Origin: Bradyrhizobium prioriisuperbiae
GTDB lineage: Bacteria > Pseudomonadota > Alphaproteobacteria > Rhizobiales > Xanthobacteraceae
NCBI RefSeq assembly: GCF_032397745.1
Contig: NZ_CP135921.1
Location: 5,506,501-5,570,500 of the forward strand
Direction: 5' to 3'
DNA: 64,000 nt
Every line of letters begins with the position of its first letter. The first letter of the stretch is position 1. A program made the translations under genes and the position numbers. The notes below the pieces were generated by a model, which did not search any database, was not told where the DNA came from, and was given only the letters and a program-made list of their open reading frames with translations. Positions 1 to 7,823 of the stretch are shown piece by piece.

Positions 1-1
1 G

Positions 2-274
2 CTCGATCCCACGCGGTCGGCGCTGGCGGAGGCGATGGAGGCGGCCGGGGCGGCGCTGGGACAGGCCGTCGGCGCGCAACGGCAGGAGACCATCGTCAAG
101 CAGGCGCCGACGCTGCAGCAGGCGGCCCGGATGGTGCGGGCCTGGTCGATGGTGCACGGCTTTGCCGTGCTGCTGCTCGACGGGCGTCTCGGGGAGTTCC
201 TGGCGCATCTGCCGCCCGGCGAGAGCGACGCGACGCTGCTGGAGGCGATACTCAGCCCGGGATCGGAATTTTGA
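2..274 (+). CDS. TetR-family regulator, C-terminal part (5' end outside window)
   Basis: The reading frame is open from the window edge, so this is the 3' end of a longer gene. The visible 90 residues are helical. They contain the segment AWSMVHGFAVLLLDGRL, which resembles the WHG-type C-terminal ligand/dimer domain of TetR/AcrR regulators, where a Trp-x-x-x-His-Gly motif is typical. The DNA-binding half is not in the window, so the family call rests on this one motif. A short gap follows, then a convergent gene. Confidence 0.5.
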   Translation, partial: LDPTRSALAEAMEAAGAALGQAVGAQRQETIVKQAPTLQQAARMVRAWSMVHGFAVLLLDGRLGEFLAHLPPGESDATLLEAILSPGSEF

Positions 275-303
275 TCGATCAGGTTCTGATCAGTTGGGCC
301 TGA

Positions 304-1089
304 TCACCTGCGCGGCAACGCCAGCTCCGTGGTGCGGCCTTTCTCGCCGGCTGATGTCACCTTGTCCCTGGCGCAGTCGAAGCTACGAGCCATGTCGTCC
401 GCCGCCTTGCGGGCAACCGCGTTGGCATTGGGATTCGCCTTCACGTCCACATAGGCCACATGGCAGACCGCGCCGGGCGGCAGCCGGGTGACCACCAGCA
501 TCTGCTTGGTGATGGGACGGCCGTCCTTGTCAGCGCGTTTTCGAGCGAAGTGGGTACCGGTTCGCGTGAAGAAAACGCGCCTTTTATTATCTGGAGCGAA
601 TTCGAGCGCAAAACCGGTGTCCACTTTTGCGGAATTCGCTCCCGTGTCGCTGTTGTCCGCGATATGCCAGCGCTGGATCATGGCAAACGGCTTGCCGTCG
701 GAGCCGCTGCGCCATTCGATGGTGTCGGTGGTCGAGTTGAACGGGCCGAAGCTCTGGCTGGCCGCGGGCTCCGCGCCGGCCTGCTTGCGATTGCGGCCGA
801 CCGAGATGATCTCGCGCAGGTCCTGCTCGATTTTCAGCACCACCAGCCCGGCAGCACCCGGGCAGATGCGCTCGGATCCGTATTCCTCGTCGTCGCCGAC
901 CTTGACGCTCGACACCTTGCGGCAGGCCTTGTCGGCGGTGGACGTATAGATGCTGGCGATCGGGGAGGCCGGCTCTGCCATCGCCGGCGGCATCGGGTAA
1001 AAAGCCAGATCTGAAAAGAACATGGCTGTCAGCACGGTGACAACAAGGCGTGGCAGGCTGGGGATCGACAGCATGGAGATGGAAGTCAT
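304..1089 (-). CDS. Hypothetical exported protein carrying an in-frame palindromic element
   Basis: A 261-residue protein with a hydrophobic N-terminus ending near PAMAEP (about residues 15-38), which looks like a signal peptide. The mature part has four cysteines (about residues 56, 76, 209 and 238), and I recognise no catalytic motif. Residues about 150-186 are encoded by a palindromic repeat (positions 533-641) and look unlike the rest (run of Arg/Lys and Phe). The segments on either side would read through cleanly without it, so I infer a later in-frame insertion. The start is uncertain: no clear ribosome binding site is seen, and Met6 at 1074 is an alternative. Confidence 0.65.
   Translation of the reverse strand: MTSISMLSIPSLPRLVVTVLTAMFFSDLAFYPMPPAMAEPASPIASIYTSTADKACRKVSSVKVGDDEEYGSERICPGAAGLVVLKIEQDLREIISVGRNRKQAGAEPAASQSFGPFNSTTDTIEWRSGSDGKPFAMIQRWHIADNSDTGANSAKVDTGFALEFAPDNKRRVFFTRTGTHFARKRADKDGRPITKQMLVVTRLPPGAVCHVAYVDVKANPNANAVARKAADDMARSFDCARDKVTSAGEKGRTTELALPRR
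533..641. repeat. Double-hairpin palindromic element inside a CDS
   Basis: Two inverted-repeat units sit side by side. Arms gcgcgttttc (533-542) and gaaaacgcgc (571-580) form the first hairpin. Arms gagcgaattc (594-603) and gaattcgctc (632-641) form the second. The internal parts of the two halves are related inverted copies built on an AAGTGG-N3-ACCGGTT core. From general knowledge this matches a repeat scattered through Bradyrhizobium and Rhodopseudomonas genomes, usually between genes. Here the 109-bp unit keeps the host gene's frame open on the minus strand. Confidence 0.75.
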
Positions 1090-1290
1090 TGGGATGGAAC
1101 CAAACTCTTGAAGCTCAGGAGTAGGTCGAAATCAGGTGTGGATCGGTTCAGCCTTCATGCAGCCAAAGGCATGACTTTTGCTTAGAAATCACTATAGAGG
1201 ATCGTTCGCCGGGAATCGCAAGGGCTCGGCAAACGTCATTCAGGTCGCGCGTTTATCGCTCTCCCAACAACCAGGTCAGTTGCTTCGTCC

Positions 1291-1950
1291 ATGCCTGCCA
1301 TTTCAAGCCGCAAGCCCTATCGCATCGGCCGCTCCCGCACCGGGCTCGGCCTGTTCGCCACCAAGCCGATCAAGAAAGGCGACGAAATCATCGAGTATTT
1401 CGGGCCGATCCTGGATTCGCGGAACAAGAAGCACGACGAGATCGAGAACAAATACCTGTTCGAGCTGAACGGCCGCTGGACCATCGACGGTTCGGTCCGC
1501 CGCAACATCGCCCGCTACATCAACCACGCCTGCCGGCCGAACGCCGAATCCGACGTGCAGCCGCGCAACCGCAAGGTCTTCATCCGCGCCATCAAGAAGA
1601 TCGAGCCCGGCGAGGAGATCAATTACGACTACGGCCGGGAGTACTTCAAGGAGTTCCTGAAGCCGATCGGCTGCAAGTGCGACGCCTGCGAGAAGAAGCG
1701 CAAGCTGGCGCGGGCCGAGGAGCGGGCCGCCAAGCAGGCTGCGAAAAAGCGCGCCGAGACGCGGGCGGCCAAGAAGGCCATGAACGGCCATGCGCTCAAT
1801 GGTCATGCTCTCAATGGCAAGGCTTTGAACACCAAAGCCTTGAAGGGCAAGGCGATCCGCGTCACGGCGAAAGCCGCCGCGAAGCGCAAGGCTCCGGCAG
1901 CGGCTTCGCCCAAGCGATCCAGCAAGGCCGGTTCGGGCGCTAGGCTCTGA
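1291..1950 (+). CDS. SET-domain protein (putative lysine methyltransferase) with basic C-terminal tail
   Basis: A 219-residue protein. Residues about 5-125 form a SET domain: the N-terminal GRSRTGLGLFATKPI motif, the RYINHACRPNA motif and the EINYDYG motif, which together make the S-adenosylmethionine site and the pseudoknot. A post-SET-like cysteine cluster CKCDAC follows near residue 128. The last 80 residues are very rich in Lys and Ala and include a short repeated NGHAL/NGKAL motif, resembling histone H1-like tails. This suggests binding to nucleic acid, although the substrate is unknown. The 3' end overlaps the convergent gene by 11 bp. Confidence 0.85.
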   Translation: MPAISSRKPYRIGRSRTGLGLFATKPIKKGDEIIEYFGPILDSRNKKHDEIENKYLFELNGRWTIDGSVRRNIARYINHACRPNAESDVQPRNRKVFIRAIKKIEPGEEINYDYGREYFKEFLKPIGCKCDACEKKRKLARAEERAAKQAAKKRAETRAAKKAMNGHALNGHALNGKALNTKALKGKAIRVTAKAAAKRKAPAAASPKRSSKAGSGARL

Positions 1951-2338
1951 TCGCGGCTGCGCTCCGGCGCAGCCCGATATATTGCAGCTCAGCAATTACG
2001 CCGACCGCGATGGCCTGCAGCACGATGGCACCTTCGCCGAGCCAGTTCGGCGACACCGCCGGGCTGAACAGCAGCGCGACACTGGCGAGCACCCAGACTG
2101 CATTGACCGCAATCACCGCCCAGACGGCACCGGCTGATAGCGCGGCGCGGGTTCCCAGCCATCCGACCAGCGCGGCATAGACAACCAGGAACAGGCCGCT
2201 CTCGCGCAGCAGGGCTTCAGGCAGGTTGAGCAGCGGCGCGAGCAGCGAAGCGCCGCCGGCGAGCGACAGCGCCGAGACGGCGCTGAACACGGCGTCGATA
2301 ATGAGGATCCGGCGAAGCAGCAGCGAGGGACGGATCAT
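1940..2338 (-). CDS. Small integral membrane protein, about four transmembrane segments
   Basis: A 132-residue, very hydrophobic protein with about four predicted membrane helices (roughly residues 10-32, 45-62, 70-90 and 100-122). It contains the loop LNLPEALLRESG, which is shared with the neighbouring gene at 2373-2651. The start is well supported by an AAGGAGA Shine-Dalgarno sequence seven bases upstream. I do not recognise a function. It lies downstream of the related small gene in the same orientation, so the two may share a transcript. Confidence 0.7.
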   Translation of the reverse strand: MIRPSLLLRRILIIDAVFSAVSALSLAGGASLLAPLLNLPEALLRESGLFLVVYAALVGWLGTRAALSAGAVWAVIAVNAVWVLASVALLFSPAVSPNWLGEGAIVLQAIAVGVIAELQYIGLRRSAAAIRA

Positions 2339-2372
2339 GACAGGTCTCCTTGATTGCAGTGGGTGAGAAGCT

Positions 2373-2651
2373 TCAGCGTTGCGAAGGGCCGCGGTGGCTG
2401 ATGTGTCGCCGCTGCCGCAGCTCCCTCATCACGCGCCGCGGACACACCAGAGCGGAGCGCTGCTCCACTTCAGCGACATAAGCGACGACGAATTCGCCGG
2501 TGTCGCGCAGCAGCGCCTCGGGCATGTTGAGCGATCCGGCGATCAGCCGCGTCGCGATTGCCAGGAGCGAGTTGGCGAGCGCCGCTGCCGTGCGGATGAC
2601 GGTGGGGCTGGTCGCAACCGAGCGGCCCATATGCAGCACAAGGTGGATCAT
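2373..2651 (-). CDS. Small protein, partial paralogue of the downstream membrane protein
   Basis: A 92-residue ORF with a strong AGGAGA ribosome binding site. Its middle part reads LNMPEALLRDTGEFVVAYVA, matching LNLPEALLRESGLFLVVYAA of the gene at 1940-2338. The start context (GGAGAC then ATGATC) is also nearly the same in both. After this block it turns Arg-rich and hydrophilic and has none of the later membrane helices. It is therefore either a truncated duplicate whose C-terminus has decayed or a short paralogue with its own role. A TTACCT-N3-AGGTAA palindrome lies about 70 bp upstream. Confidence 0.5.
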   Translation of the reverse strand: MIHLVLHMGRSVATSPTVIRTAAALANSLLAIATRLIAGSLNMPEALLRDTGEFVVAYVAEVEQRSALVCPRRVMRELRQRRHISHRGPSQR

Positions 2652-2720
2652 GACGGCGTCTCCTGGTTCGGCCTGTTGTGGCCGTGACAGTAAGATGAGC
2701 CGCGCCGGAGCCTAAATCGA

Positions 2721-2735
2721 TTACCTGGGAGGTAA
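2721..2735. promoter_or_regulatory. TTACCT-GGG-AGGTAA palindrome upstream of small membrane genes
   Basis: A 6+3+6 inverted repeat in the 5' region of the minus-strand gene that starts at 2651. Its half-sites are identical to those of the larger palindrome in front of the XRE-type regulator at 15304. It is a candidate operator for that regulator or a homologue. The surrounding gap (2652-2936) holds no convincing gene. Confidence 0.45.
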
Positions 2736-2936
2736 GACGGGCGCCTATTAAGGACTGTTCCAAGACGTCCGAGGTCGTCCGCGGGCTCACTACATCCCTT
2801 GATCAAGTGTTTCCGCGCACATCGATGTTCACGACTGTTTGTTATTCCGATAGGGGATCCAAGGCAGATGGCGCGCAACGACAAGCACGCCAACTCGATG
2901 CTTTTCGGCTGGACCACTGCCCGCCCTTGGAACCGA

Positions 2937-3878
2937 TCAGCATTTCAGGAAGCGCAAAACGTGGCTCAACACGGCATCGGGCTGCTCAAGATGCAGGAAA
3001 TGACCGACACCAGGCATCACGACGCGGTCGAATCCATTCGTGAACATCGCCTCCATGCCTTCGCTAAGCTGCGTGGACATGCAGCCGTCGTCCGTTCCGT
3101 GCAGATAGAGCGACGGGACGGTGATTGGACCGCTCGCGCGGACTTCAAGGGCTTGGGTTTCCGGCTCGGATGGGGGCGTGAACAGTTGCCGGTAATAGGC
3201 CAGCGCCTGAGTTAGCACGCCGGGCTGTCCAAATGTCTCGTTCAGTGCAGAACGATCCGCAGGTGGCAGCACGTATCCCGGCGACCATTCTCGCCAGAGC
3301 CGGTCGAGGAAGGCAAAGTCGTTGTGCTGGACGGCCATCTCCGCCATGCGCGTCTGAAAGAAGAACATGTACCAGCTTCGCCGCTGCTGATCGCCGTCGG
3401 CGACGAGCGCCGTTCGCAGCCCCTTTCCGTAGGGCACCGCCAACCCGACGAGCTTGCGGACGCGAACCGGATCGAGGCTTGCCGCGGCATAAGCTGCCCG
3501 AGCCCCCAGATCATGGCCGATGAGATCGGCGCTGTCGGCGCCAAGCGCTTCAATGAGGGCCAATACGTCCTGCCCGGTCGCCGAGGCGCGGTAAGATCCG
3601 TCAGGTGCAGCGCCCCCGACCCAATATCCGCGCAGCGCGGGCGCGACGGCCCGATATCCTTCCCGCGCGAGACGATCGATAAAGGAGATCCAGCTCCGTG
3701 CATGATCGGGAAACCCGTGCAGGCAGAGCACGAGCGGGCCATTTCCAGCTTCGAGGATCGGGAAATCGAGCCCGTTGGCGTGAACCGTCCGCCTGCGGAT
3801 ATGACCATCGGCCGGAGAGTTCTCCGGCCGATGCGCGAGGCTGGTCAGCGGCTGTTCTTCCACCGGCAAACGTCCCAT
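2937..3878 (-). CDS. Alpha/beta hydrolase, epoxide-hydrolase type
   Basis: A 313-residue alpha/beta-hydrolase. The oxyanion motif HGFPD is at residues 54-58. The nucleophile elbow GHDLGA (Asp123) carries aspartate rather than serine, as in epoxide hydrolases and haloalkane dehalogenases. A TDD acid region lies at 261-263 and the catalytic His is near 292 (GVGHFLH). Tyrosines in the cap (near 169 and 227-228) favour an epoxide hydrolase, which opens epoxides with water. Eight bases separate it from the upstream dehydrogenase gene, so they are probably one operon. The ribosome binding site is unclear because a GCAGGA lies directly against the ATG. Confidence 0.85.
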   Translation of the reverse strand: MGRLPVEEQPLTSLAHRPENSPADGHIRRRTVHANGLDFPILEAGNGPLVLCLHGFPDHARSWISFIDRLAREGYRAVAPALRGYWVGGAAPDGSYRASATGQDVLALIEALGADSADLIGHDLGARAAYAAASLDPVRVRKLVGLAVPYGKGLRTALVADGDQQRRSWYMFFFQTRMAEMAVQHNDFAFLDRLWREWSPGYVLPPADRSALNETFGQPGVLTQALAYYRQLFTPPSEPETQALEVRASGPITVPSLYLHGTDDGCMSTQLSEGMEAMFTNGFDRVVMPGVGHFLHLEQPDAVLSHVLRFLKC

Positions 3879-3886
3879 TCCTGCAG

Positions 3887-5047
3887 CTACGCTGCCATTC
3901 GCAGCAGATCGACGATGTCGGCCTCGCTTTTGAAAGGCCGCGGATTGGCCTGGACGAAGCGATGATTGATCGCAATCTTGCTGATCCGATCGAACTTGTC
4001 TTCACCAATGCCGACATCGGCAAGGTGGCCAGGCAATCCGAGTGTTCTGGTGAATTCAGAGAAAGCATCTGCGGCTTCGATACCCGGGGCACCTAGAGCC
4101 GTCGCCAAACGCTTTTGCGCATCCTCGGTGAATGGCTTGTTGTAGCGAAGAAGGCTCGGCATGATGACGGGCGTGCAATAATAGTGAGGAACGTCGAAAG
4201 TCCCTCCAAGCACATGGCCGATGCCGTGACTTGCTCCCATGGGGACGCGTGCCTGCAACCCGAAAGACGCGAGCCACGAGCCATATTGAGATAGTCGGCG
4301 CGCCTCCAGATCATCAGGTTGCTGCAATGTCCGGAGCATTCCTTCACGCAGAACGCGGATGCCGGCCAGGACGGCTTCGTCAGTCAAGGGAGTGCCGGCC
4401 GGCGAGCACAAGGCTTCGATGCCGTGGTCCATCGAGCGCGTTCCCGATCCCATCCAGAGCTTCGAAGGCGTATGAAGGGTGAGGGCAGGGTCGAGAATGA
4501 TCGCCACCGGCATCATTTGGGGGTGAAAGAATATCTGCTTCAGCTTGTTGCGCTCATCGGTGACGAGCGCTGCGGCATTGTATTCGCCGCCATTCAGTGT
4601 GGTTGGCACCGCGATCTGCCGGACTTTCGGCGAGCGGAAGGGAGAGAAGTTCACGCCCGGGCCCATGGGAAAGGGATCGAAGCCCGCTTCATCGCGGATA
4701 TCGTGTTCCATCGCCATGATGACGATCTTGGCGAGATCGATCGCAGAGCCTCCACCGACAGCCACGACCAGATCGGCTCGTGCGTCATTCGCATGGCGCG
4801 CAACCTCGGCAGCCTGCTTGCGCGTCGTGTGCTGCGCAATCCCATCGAAGGTCGCTGCATGTTTGTCGCCGAGCGTGCGCCGGATTTTCTCGATCTCATC
4901 GGTGTTGGTGTTCAAGGTGCGACTGACGATAAGGAAGACGCGCTTTGCCTCAAGTCGCTCCGCCTCATCGTTCAAGGCGTCAGACGCAGCTTTGCCATAA
5001 ACGACACGATCGATTGTTGGGAAATTGTGTATCCCGGCCTTGCGCAT
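3887..5047 (-). CDS. Iron-containing alcohol dehydrogenase family protein, maleylacetate-reductase-like
   Basis: A 386-residue protein of normal length for the family. It has the NAD(P)-binding GGGSAID motif (98-104), the PTTLNGGEY segment (148-156), MDHGIEAL (206-213) and the histidine motif SHGIGHVLGG (273-282). In classical iron enzymes an Asp lies four residues before the first His; here that place is Arg204. This suggests the metal-poor, maleylacetate-reductase-like branch. The likely role is NAD(P)H-linked reduction of a keto or aldehyde intermediate in aromatic or xenobiotic breakdown, together with the epoxide hydrolase behind it. The true substrate cannot be read from sequence. Confidence 0.8.
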   Translation of the reverse strand: MRKAGIHNFPTIDRVVYGKAASDALNDEAERLEAKRVFLIVSRTLNTNTDEIEKIRRTLGDKHAATFDGIAQHTTRKQAAEVARHANDARADLVVAVGGGSAIDLAKIVIMAMEHDIRDEAGFDPFPMGPGVNFSPFRSPKVRQIAVPTTLNGGEYNAAALVTDERNKLKQIFFHPQMMPVAIILDPALTLHTPSKLWMGSGTRSMDHGIEALCSPAGTPLTDEAVLAGIRVLREGMLRTLQQPDDLEARRLSQYGSWLASFGLQARVPMGASHGIGHVLGGTFDVPHYYCTPVIMPSLLRYNKPFTEDAQKRLATALGAPGIEAADAFSEFTRTLGLPGHLADVGIGEDKFDRISKIAINHRFVQANPRPFKSEADIVDLLRMAA

Positions 5048-5203
5048 TTTTTCTCCTCGTGAATTTAAAAAGCTCGTTGCTGTGGTTTTGATAACGACCG
5101 CGGATGCGGGGCCTGAGAGATGCGCGTCCTCCTCGCACAGTGGCTCACGACTCCTCGACTCCTGACTCCTGCCACATCGAGCGAAACAGGTGTCGTATCG
5201 ACG

Positions 5204-6028
5204 TCAGGCCGGCAGCCCGAGCTGCTTTCGCAGGCTCTTGTCGAATGCGGATGCGGGAACGAAACGGCGCAGGAGGCTGACCTGGCGCGCTAATTTTCCC
5301 GCCGCATAGCGCCGCTTCGGAACGCGATCGGTCGCAGCCGCCAAAACGGTCTTGGCGACCACTTCGGGCGAATCGCCTTTTTCCATCGCTTTCCGCACGG
5401 CTACAGCCATGCCGGCGCGCGCAGACCCATAGATATCAAGCAGCTGGTCGGGCCTTACGAGATTCTCTTCGAATGAGGTCCGGGTATAGGCGGGCTCGAC
5501 CAATACAACGCGAATTCCAAACGGGCGCAGTTCGTGGTCAAGCGATTCGGAATAGCCTTCAACGGCATGCTTGGTCGACGCATAGAGCGCAAAATAGGGA
5601 GCCGGGATGAATCCCTGCGCCGAACTCAGATTGACGATTCGCCCCTTGCCCTGACGTCGCATGGCCGGCAACACCGCGTTGGTCACGCGGAGAACGCCGA
5701 AGACATTCACATCAAACAGCGCCTGGGCCTGTGCAATCGAGGACTCTTCCGCGCCGCCGAACAAGCCAATGCCGGCATTGTTGACGAGCAGGTCGATGCG
5801 CCCGGCCTTGGCCAGCACCTCGTCGACCAGTTTCGCCACGGAGGCGCCATCGGTCACATCGCAGGACAGCATGGTTACGCCGTCGGATCGTTCGGCCGCC
5901 GCGCGACGGCTGGTGCCGAACACGCGAAAGCCGGCGTTCTGCAGGGTTGTTGCCGTAGCGTGGCCGATGCCGGTAGATGCGCCCGTCACCAGGGCGACGC
6001 CGAGACTGGTCTTGGTCATGGAATTCAT
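5204..6028 (-). CDS. SDR-family oxidoreductase
   Basis: A 274-residue classical short-chain dehydrogenase. It has the TGASTGIG cofactor motif (15-22), NNAG (83-86), catalytic Ser136, and the active site Tyr149-x3-Lys153 within LYASTKHA. It lies two bases behind the TetR-family gene and is certainly co-transcribed with it. The regulator and the divergent efflux pump suggest a role in handling a toxic or lipophilic compound. The substrate is not identifiable. Confidence 0.9.
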   Translation of the reverse strand: MNSMTKTSLGVALVTGASTGIGHATATTLQNAGFRVFGTSRRAAAERSDGVTMLSCDVTDGASVAKLVDEVLAKAGRIDLLVNNAGIGLFGGAEESSIAQAQALFDVNVFGVLRVTNAVLPAMRRQGKGRIVNLSSAQGFIPAPYFALYASTKHAVEGYSESLDHELRPFGIRVVLVEPAYTRTSFEENLVRPDQLLDIYGSARAGMAVAVRKAMEKGDSPEVVAKTVLAAATDRVPKRRYAAGKLARQVSLLRRFVPASAFDKSLRKQLGLPA

Positions 6029-6030
6029 CC

Positions 6031-6630
6031 TTATTGGAGCGGTGCTGGTTTGCTATCGCCGGCAGACGATCCCGCCAGCACGCTCCCGGCGGCCGCCTGC
6101 AGGAACCGCTCTGACAGCCGCTCGTCGTTGACCGCCCGCGAGAGGACCACCGCACCGACCATGGTCGAGAGAAGGGCCATGGTCTTGTCGCTGGGTTCAT
6201 CGCCATCGCCAACCCAACGACTGAGCAGTTGGAGGTATTCCCTGATCCCGGCTTCGAATGACGCCTTCACGTCGGCGCCCTGCCGGGCAGCATCCGAGCC
6301 GAGCGCAGCGACCGGGCAGCCGTCCATTCTTTCCGCGCGATGATCCATGCTGAGATAGAACGCGATGACCGCGCCAAGCGGGTCCTGTGGATTGGCCGCG
6401 GCCGCGGCTGACCATCGTTGAAAGGCGCTCTCCAGCGCCCGCTTCGAGGCCTGCGCCGTCAGGTCTTCCTTTGACGCGAACTGCTTATAGAACGCGCCTT
6501 GGGTCAGTCCGGCGCCTTCCATCAGATCCTTGAGACCGATGCCGTCGAAGCCGCGCTCCCGAAAAAGGCGGCTGGCTACATTAATGACGGTCTCGCGGTT
6601 TTCCGCGGCCTGGATGCGACTGACTCGCAT
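6031..6630 (-). CDS. TetR-family transcriptional repressor (efflux regulator)
   Basis: A 199-residue TetR/AcrR regulator. The N-terminal helix-turn-helix spans about residues 12-58 (FRERGFDGIGLKDLMEGAG, then GAFYKQFASKEDL). The C-terminal part is helical and resembles the TetR_C domain of LuxR-like repressors. It is divergent from the RND efflux genes and leads the SDR gene. A GGAGG precedes the ATG. The 49-bp dyad between the two start codons is the obvious binding site, so it probably represses both its own operon and the pump until a ligand binds. Confidence 0.9.
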   Translation of the reverse strand: MRVSRIQAAENRETVINVASRLFRERGFDGIGLKDLMEGAGLTQGAFYKQFASKEDLTAQASKRALESAFQRWSAAAAANPQDPLGAVIAFYLSMDHRAERMDGCPVAALGSDAARQGADVKASFEAGIREYLQLLSRWVGDGDEPSDKTMALLSTMVGAVVLSRAVNDERLSERFLQAAAGSVLAGSSAGDSKPAPLQ

Positions 6631-6646
6631 TGTCGACCTCCTTTTT

Positions 6647-6695
6647 TAGATTGCGTTCAACATCTATATCGATTATAGAGTTCGAACGCAATCTA
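6647..6695. promoter_or_regulatory. 49-bp nested dyad between TetR and RND genes (probable operator)
   Basis: Outer arms tagattgcgttc (6647-6658) and gaacgcaatcta (6684-6695) are exact inverted repeats. Inner arms tctata (6663-6668) and tataga (6674-6679) share the same centre at 6671. The whole lies in an 83-bp divergent promoter region. This arrangement suits binding of one or two TetR dimers over overlapping promoters. Confidence 0.8.
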
Positions 6696-6713
6696 TTTTT
6701 TTGAGGCGATGAC

Positions 6714-7823
6714 ATGAAAAAGAGACCCCTTGTCGTGCTGGTAAGCACCTTGGTCGCGGTGTTCGGGGCGGCCGCAGTCGTCACGCTGTCCATTCGCACG
6801 CACGCAGCCCCTGCCGTGAGCGACCCGAGGCAGGAACCACCGATCGTCAGACTGGCGACGGCCGCGCCGGTGGCCGGCTCCGAACGCGGCTTCACGGGCG
6901 TCATCGGGGCGAGGGTGCAGAGCAATCTCGGTTTTCGCGTTCCCGGCAAGATTGTGGAACGGCTTGTGAATGCCGGTGAGCAGGTCAAAGCCGGTCAGCC
7001 GTTGATGCGGATCGATGAAACCGACCTTCGCCTCGCGGTGACGGCAAAGCGCAACGCGGTCGCGGCGGCGCGTGCATCCGTCGTGCAGATGGACGCGGAT
7101 GAACAGCGATACGCCAAGTTGGTGAGCAACGGATGGGCCTCCAGACAGCGCTACGAGCAAGCGAAGGCCGCGCTGGATACGACCCAGGCGCAACTCGCAG
7201 CGGCCGAAGCTGACGCGCGGGTCGCCGAGAACGAGGCGACCTACTCGGTGCTGGTCGCGGACGCCGACGGAACGGTGGTCGAAACGCTTGGCGAGCCCGG
7301 GCAGGTGGTCTCCGCCGGCCAGGCAATCGTTCGGCTCGCAAAGGCCGGCCCCCGCGAGGCGGTGGTCGCGCTTCCCGAAACGATCCGGCCGGCGATCGGC
7401 TCAGTGGCCCAGGCCAGCGTGTATGGGGCCGATGGGCGGCGCCATACCGCGCATCTGCGACAGTTGTCGGATGCCGCCGATCCTCAGACCCGCACCTATG
7501 AGGCCCGTTATGTGCTCGACGGTGAGGCCGCGGCAGCCCCTCTTGGCGCGACGGTGACCATTCGACTGGCAAGCCAGGCGATCCAGCCGGAAGTCGAGGT
7601 GCCGCTGGGAGCGGTGCTCGATGACGGCACGAAGACGGGTGTGTGGGTCCTGGACGGCGCCACATCAACCGTCCGCTTTCGGCCCGTCAAACTTGTTCGG
7701 CTGAGCGGCGAAAGCGCGGTGATCTCCGGATTGAGTTCTGGTGATCCGATCGTGTCTCTCGGCGCGCATCTGCTGCAGGAGGGCGCTCGCGTCAGGACTG
7801 CCTCTGAAAGCAGGGGCAACTGA
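6714..7823 (+). CDS. RND efflux periplasmic adaptor subunit
   Basis: A 369-residue membrane-fusion protein of the HlyD/AcrA family. An N-terminal hydrophobic anchor (about residues 5-25) is followed by the barrel-sandwich start GFRVPGKIVERLVNAGEQVKAG (abridged), a helical hairpin (about 105-165), and the second lipoyl half with DGTVVETLGEPGQVV. It links the inner-membrane pump to an outer-membrane channel. Its stop overlaps the pump start (ATGA), indicating translational coupling. No outer-membrane factor is encoded nearby, so a channel from elsewhere must be used. Confidence 0.92.
   Translation: MKKRPLVVLVSTLVAVFGAAAVVTLSIRTHAAPAVSDPRQEPPIVRLATAAPVAGSERGFTGVIGARVQSNLGFRVPGKIVERLVNAGEQVKAGQPLMRIDETDLRLAVTAKRNAVAAARASVVQMDADEQRYAKLVSNGWASRQRYEQAKAALDTTQAQLAAAEADARVAENEATYSVLVADADGTVVETLGEPGQVVSAGQAIVRLAKAGPREAVVALPETIRPAIGSVAQASVYGADGRRHTAHLRQLSDAADPQTRTYEARYVLDGEAAAAPLGATVTIRLASQAIQPEVEVPLGAVLDDGTKTGVWVLDGATSTVRFRPVKLVRLSGESAVISGLSSGDPIVSLGAHLLQEGARVRTASESRGN

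Noticed and set aside
2799..3215. Plus-strand frame of 138 codons over the epoxide hydrolase end
   Set aside because: It is antisense to a well-supported hydrolase and has no recognisable domain.
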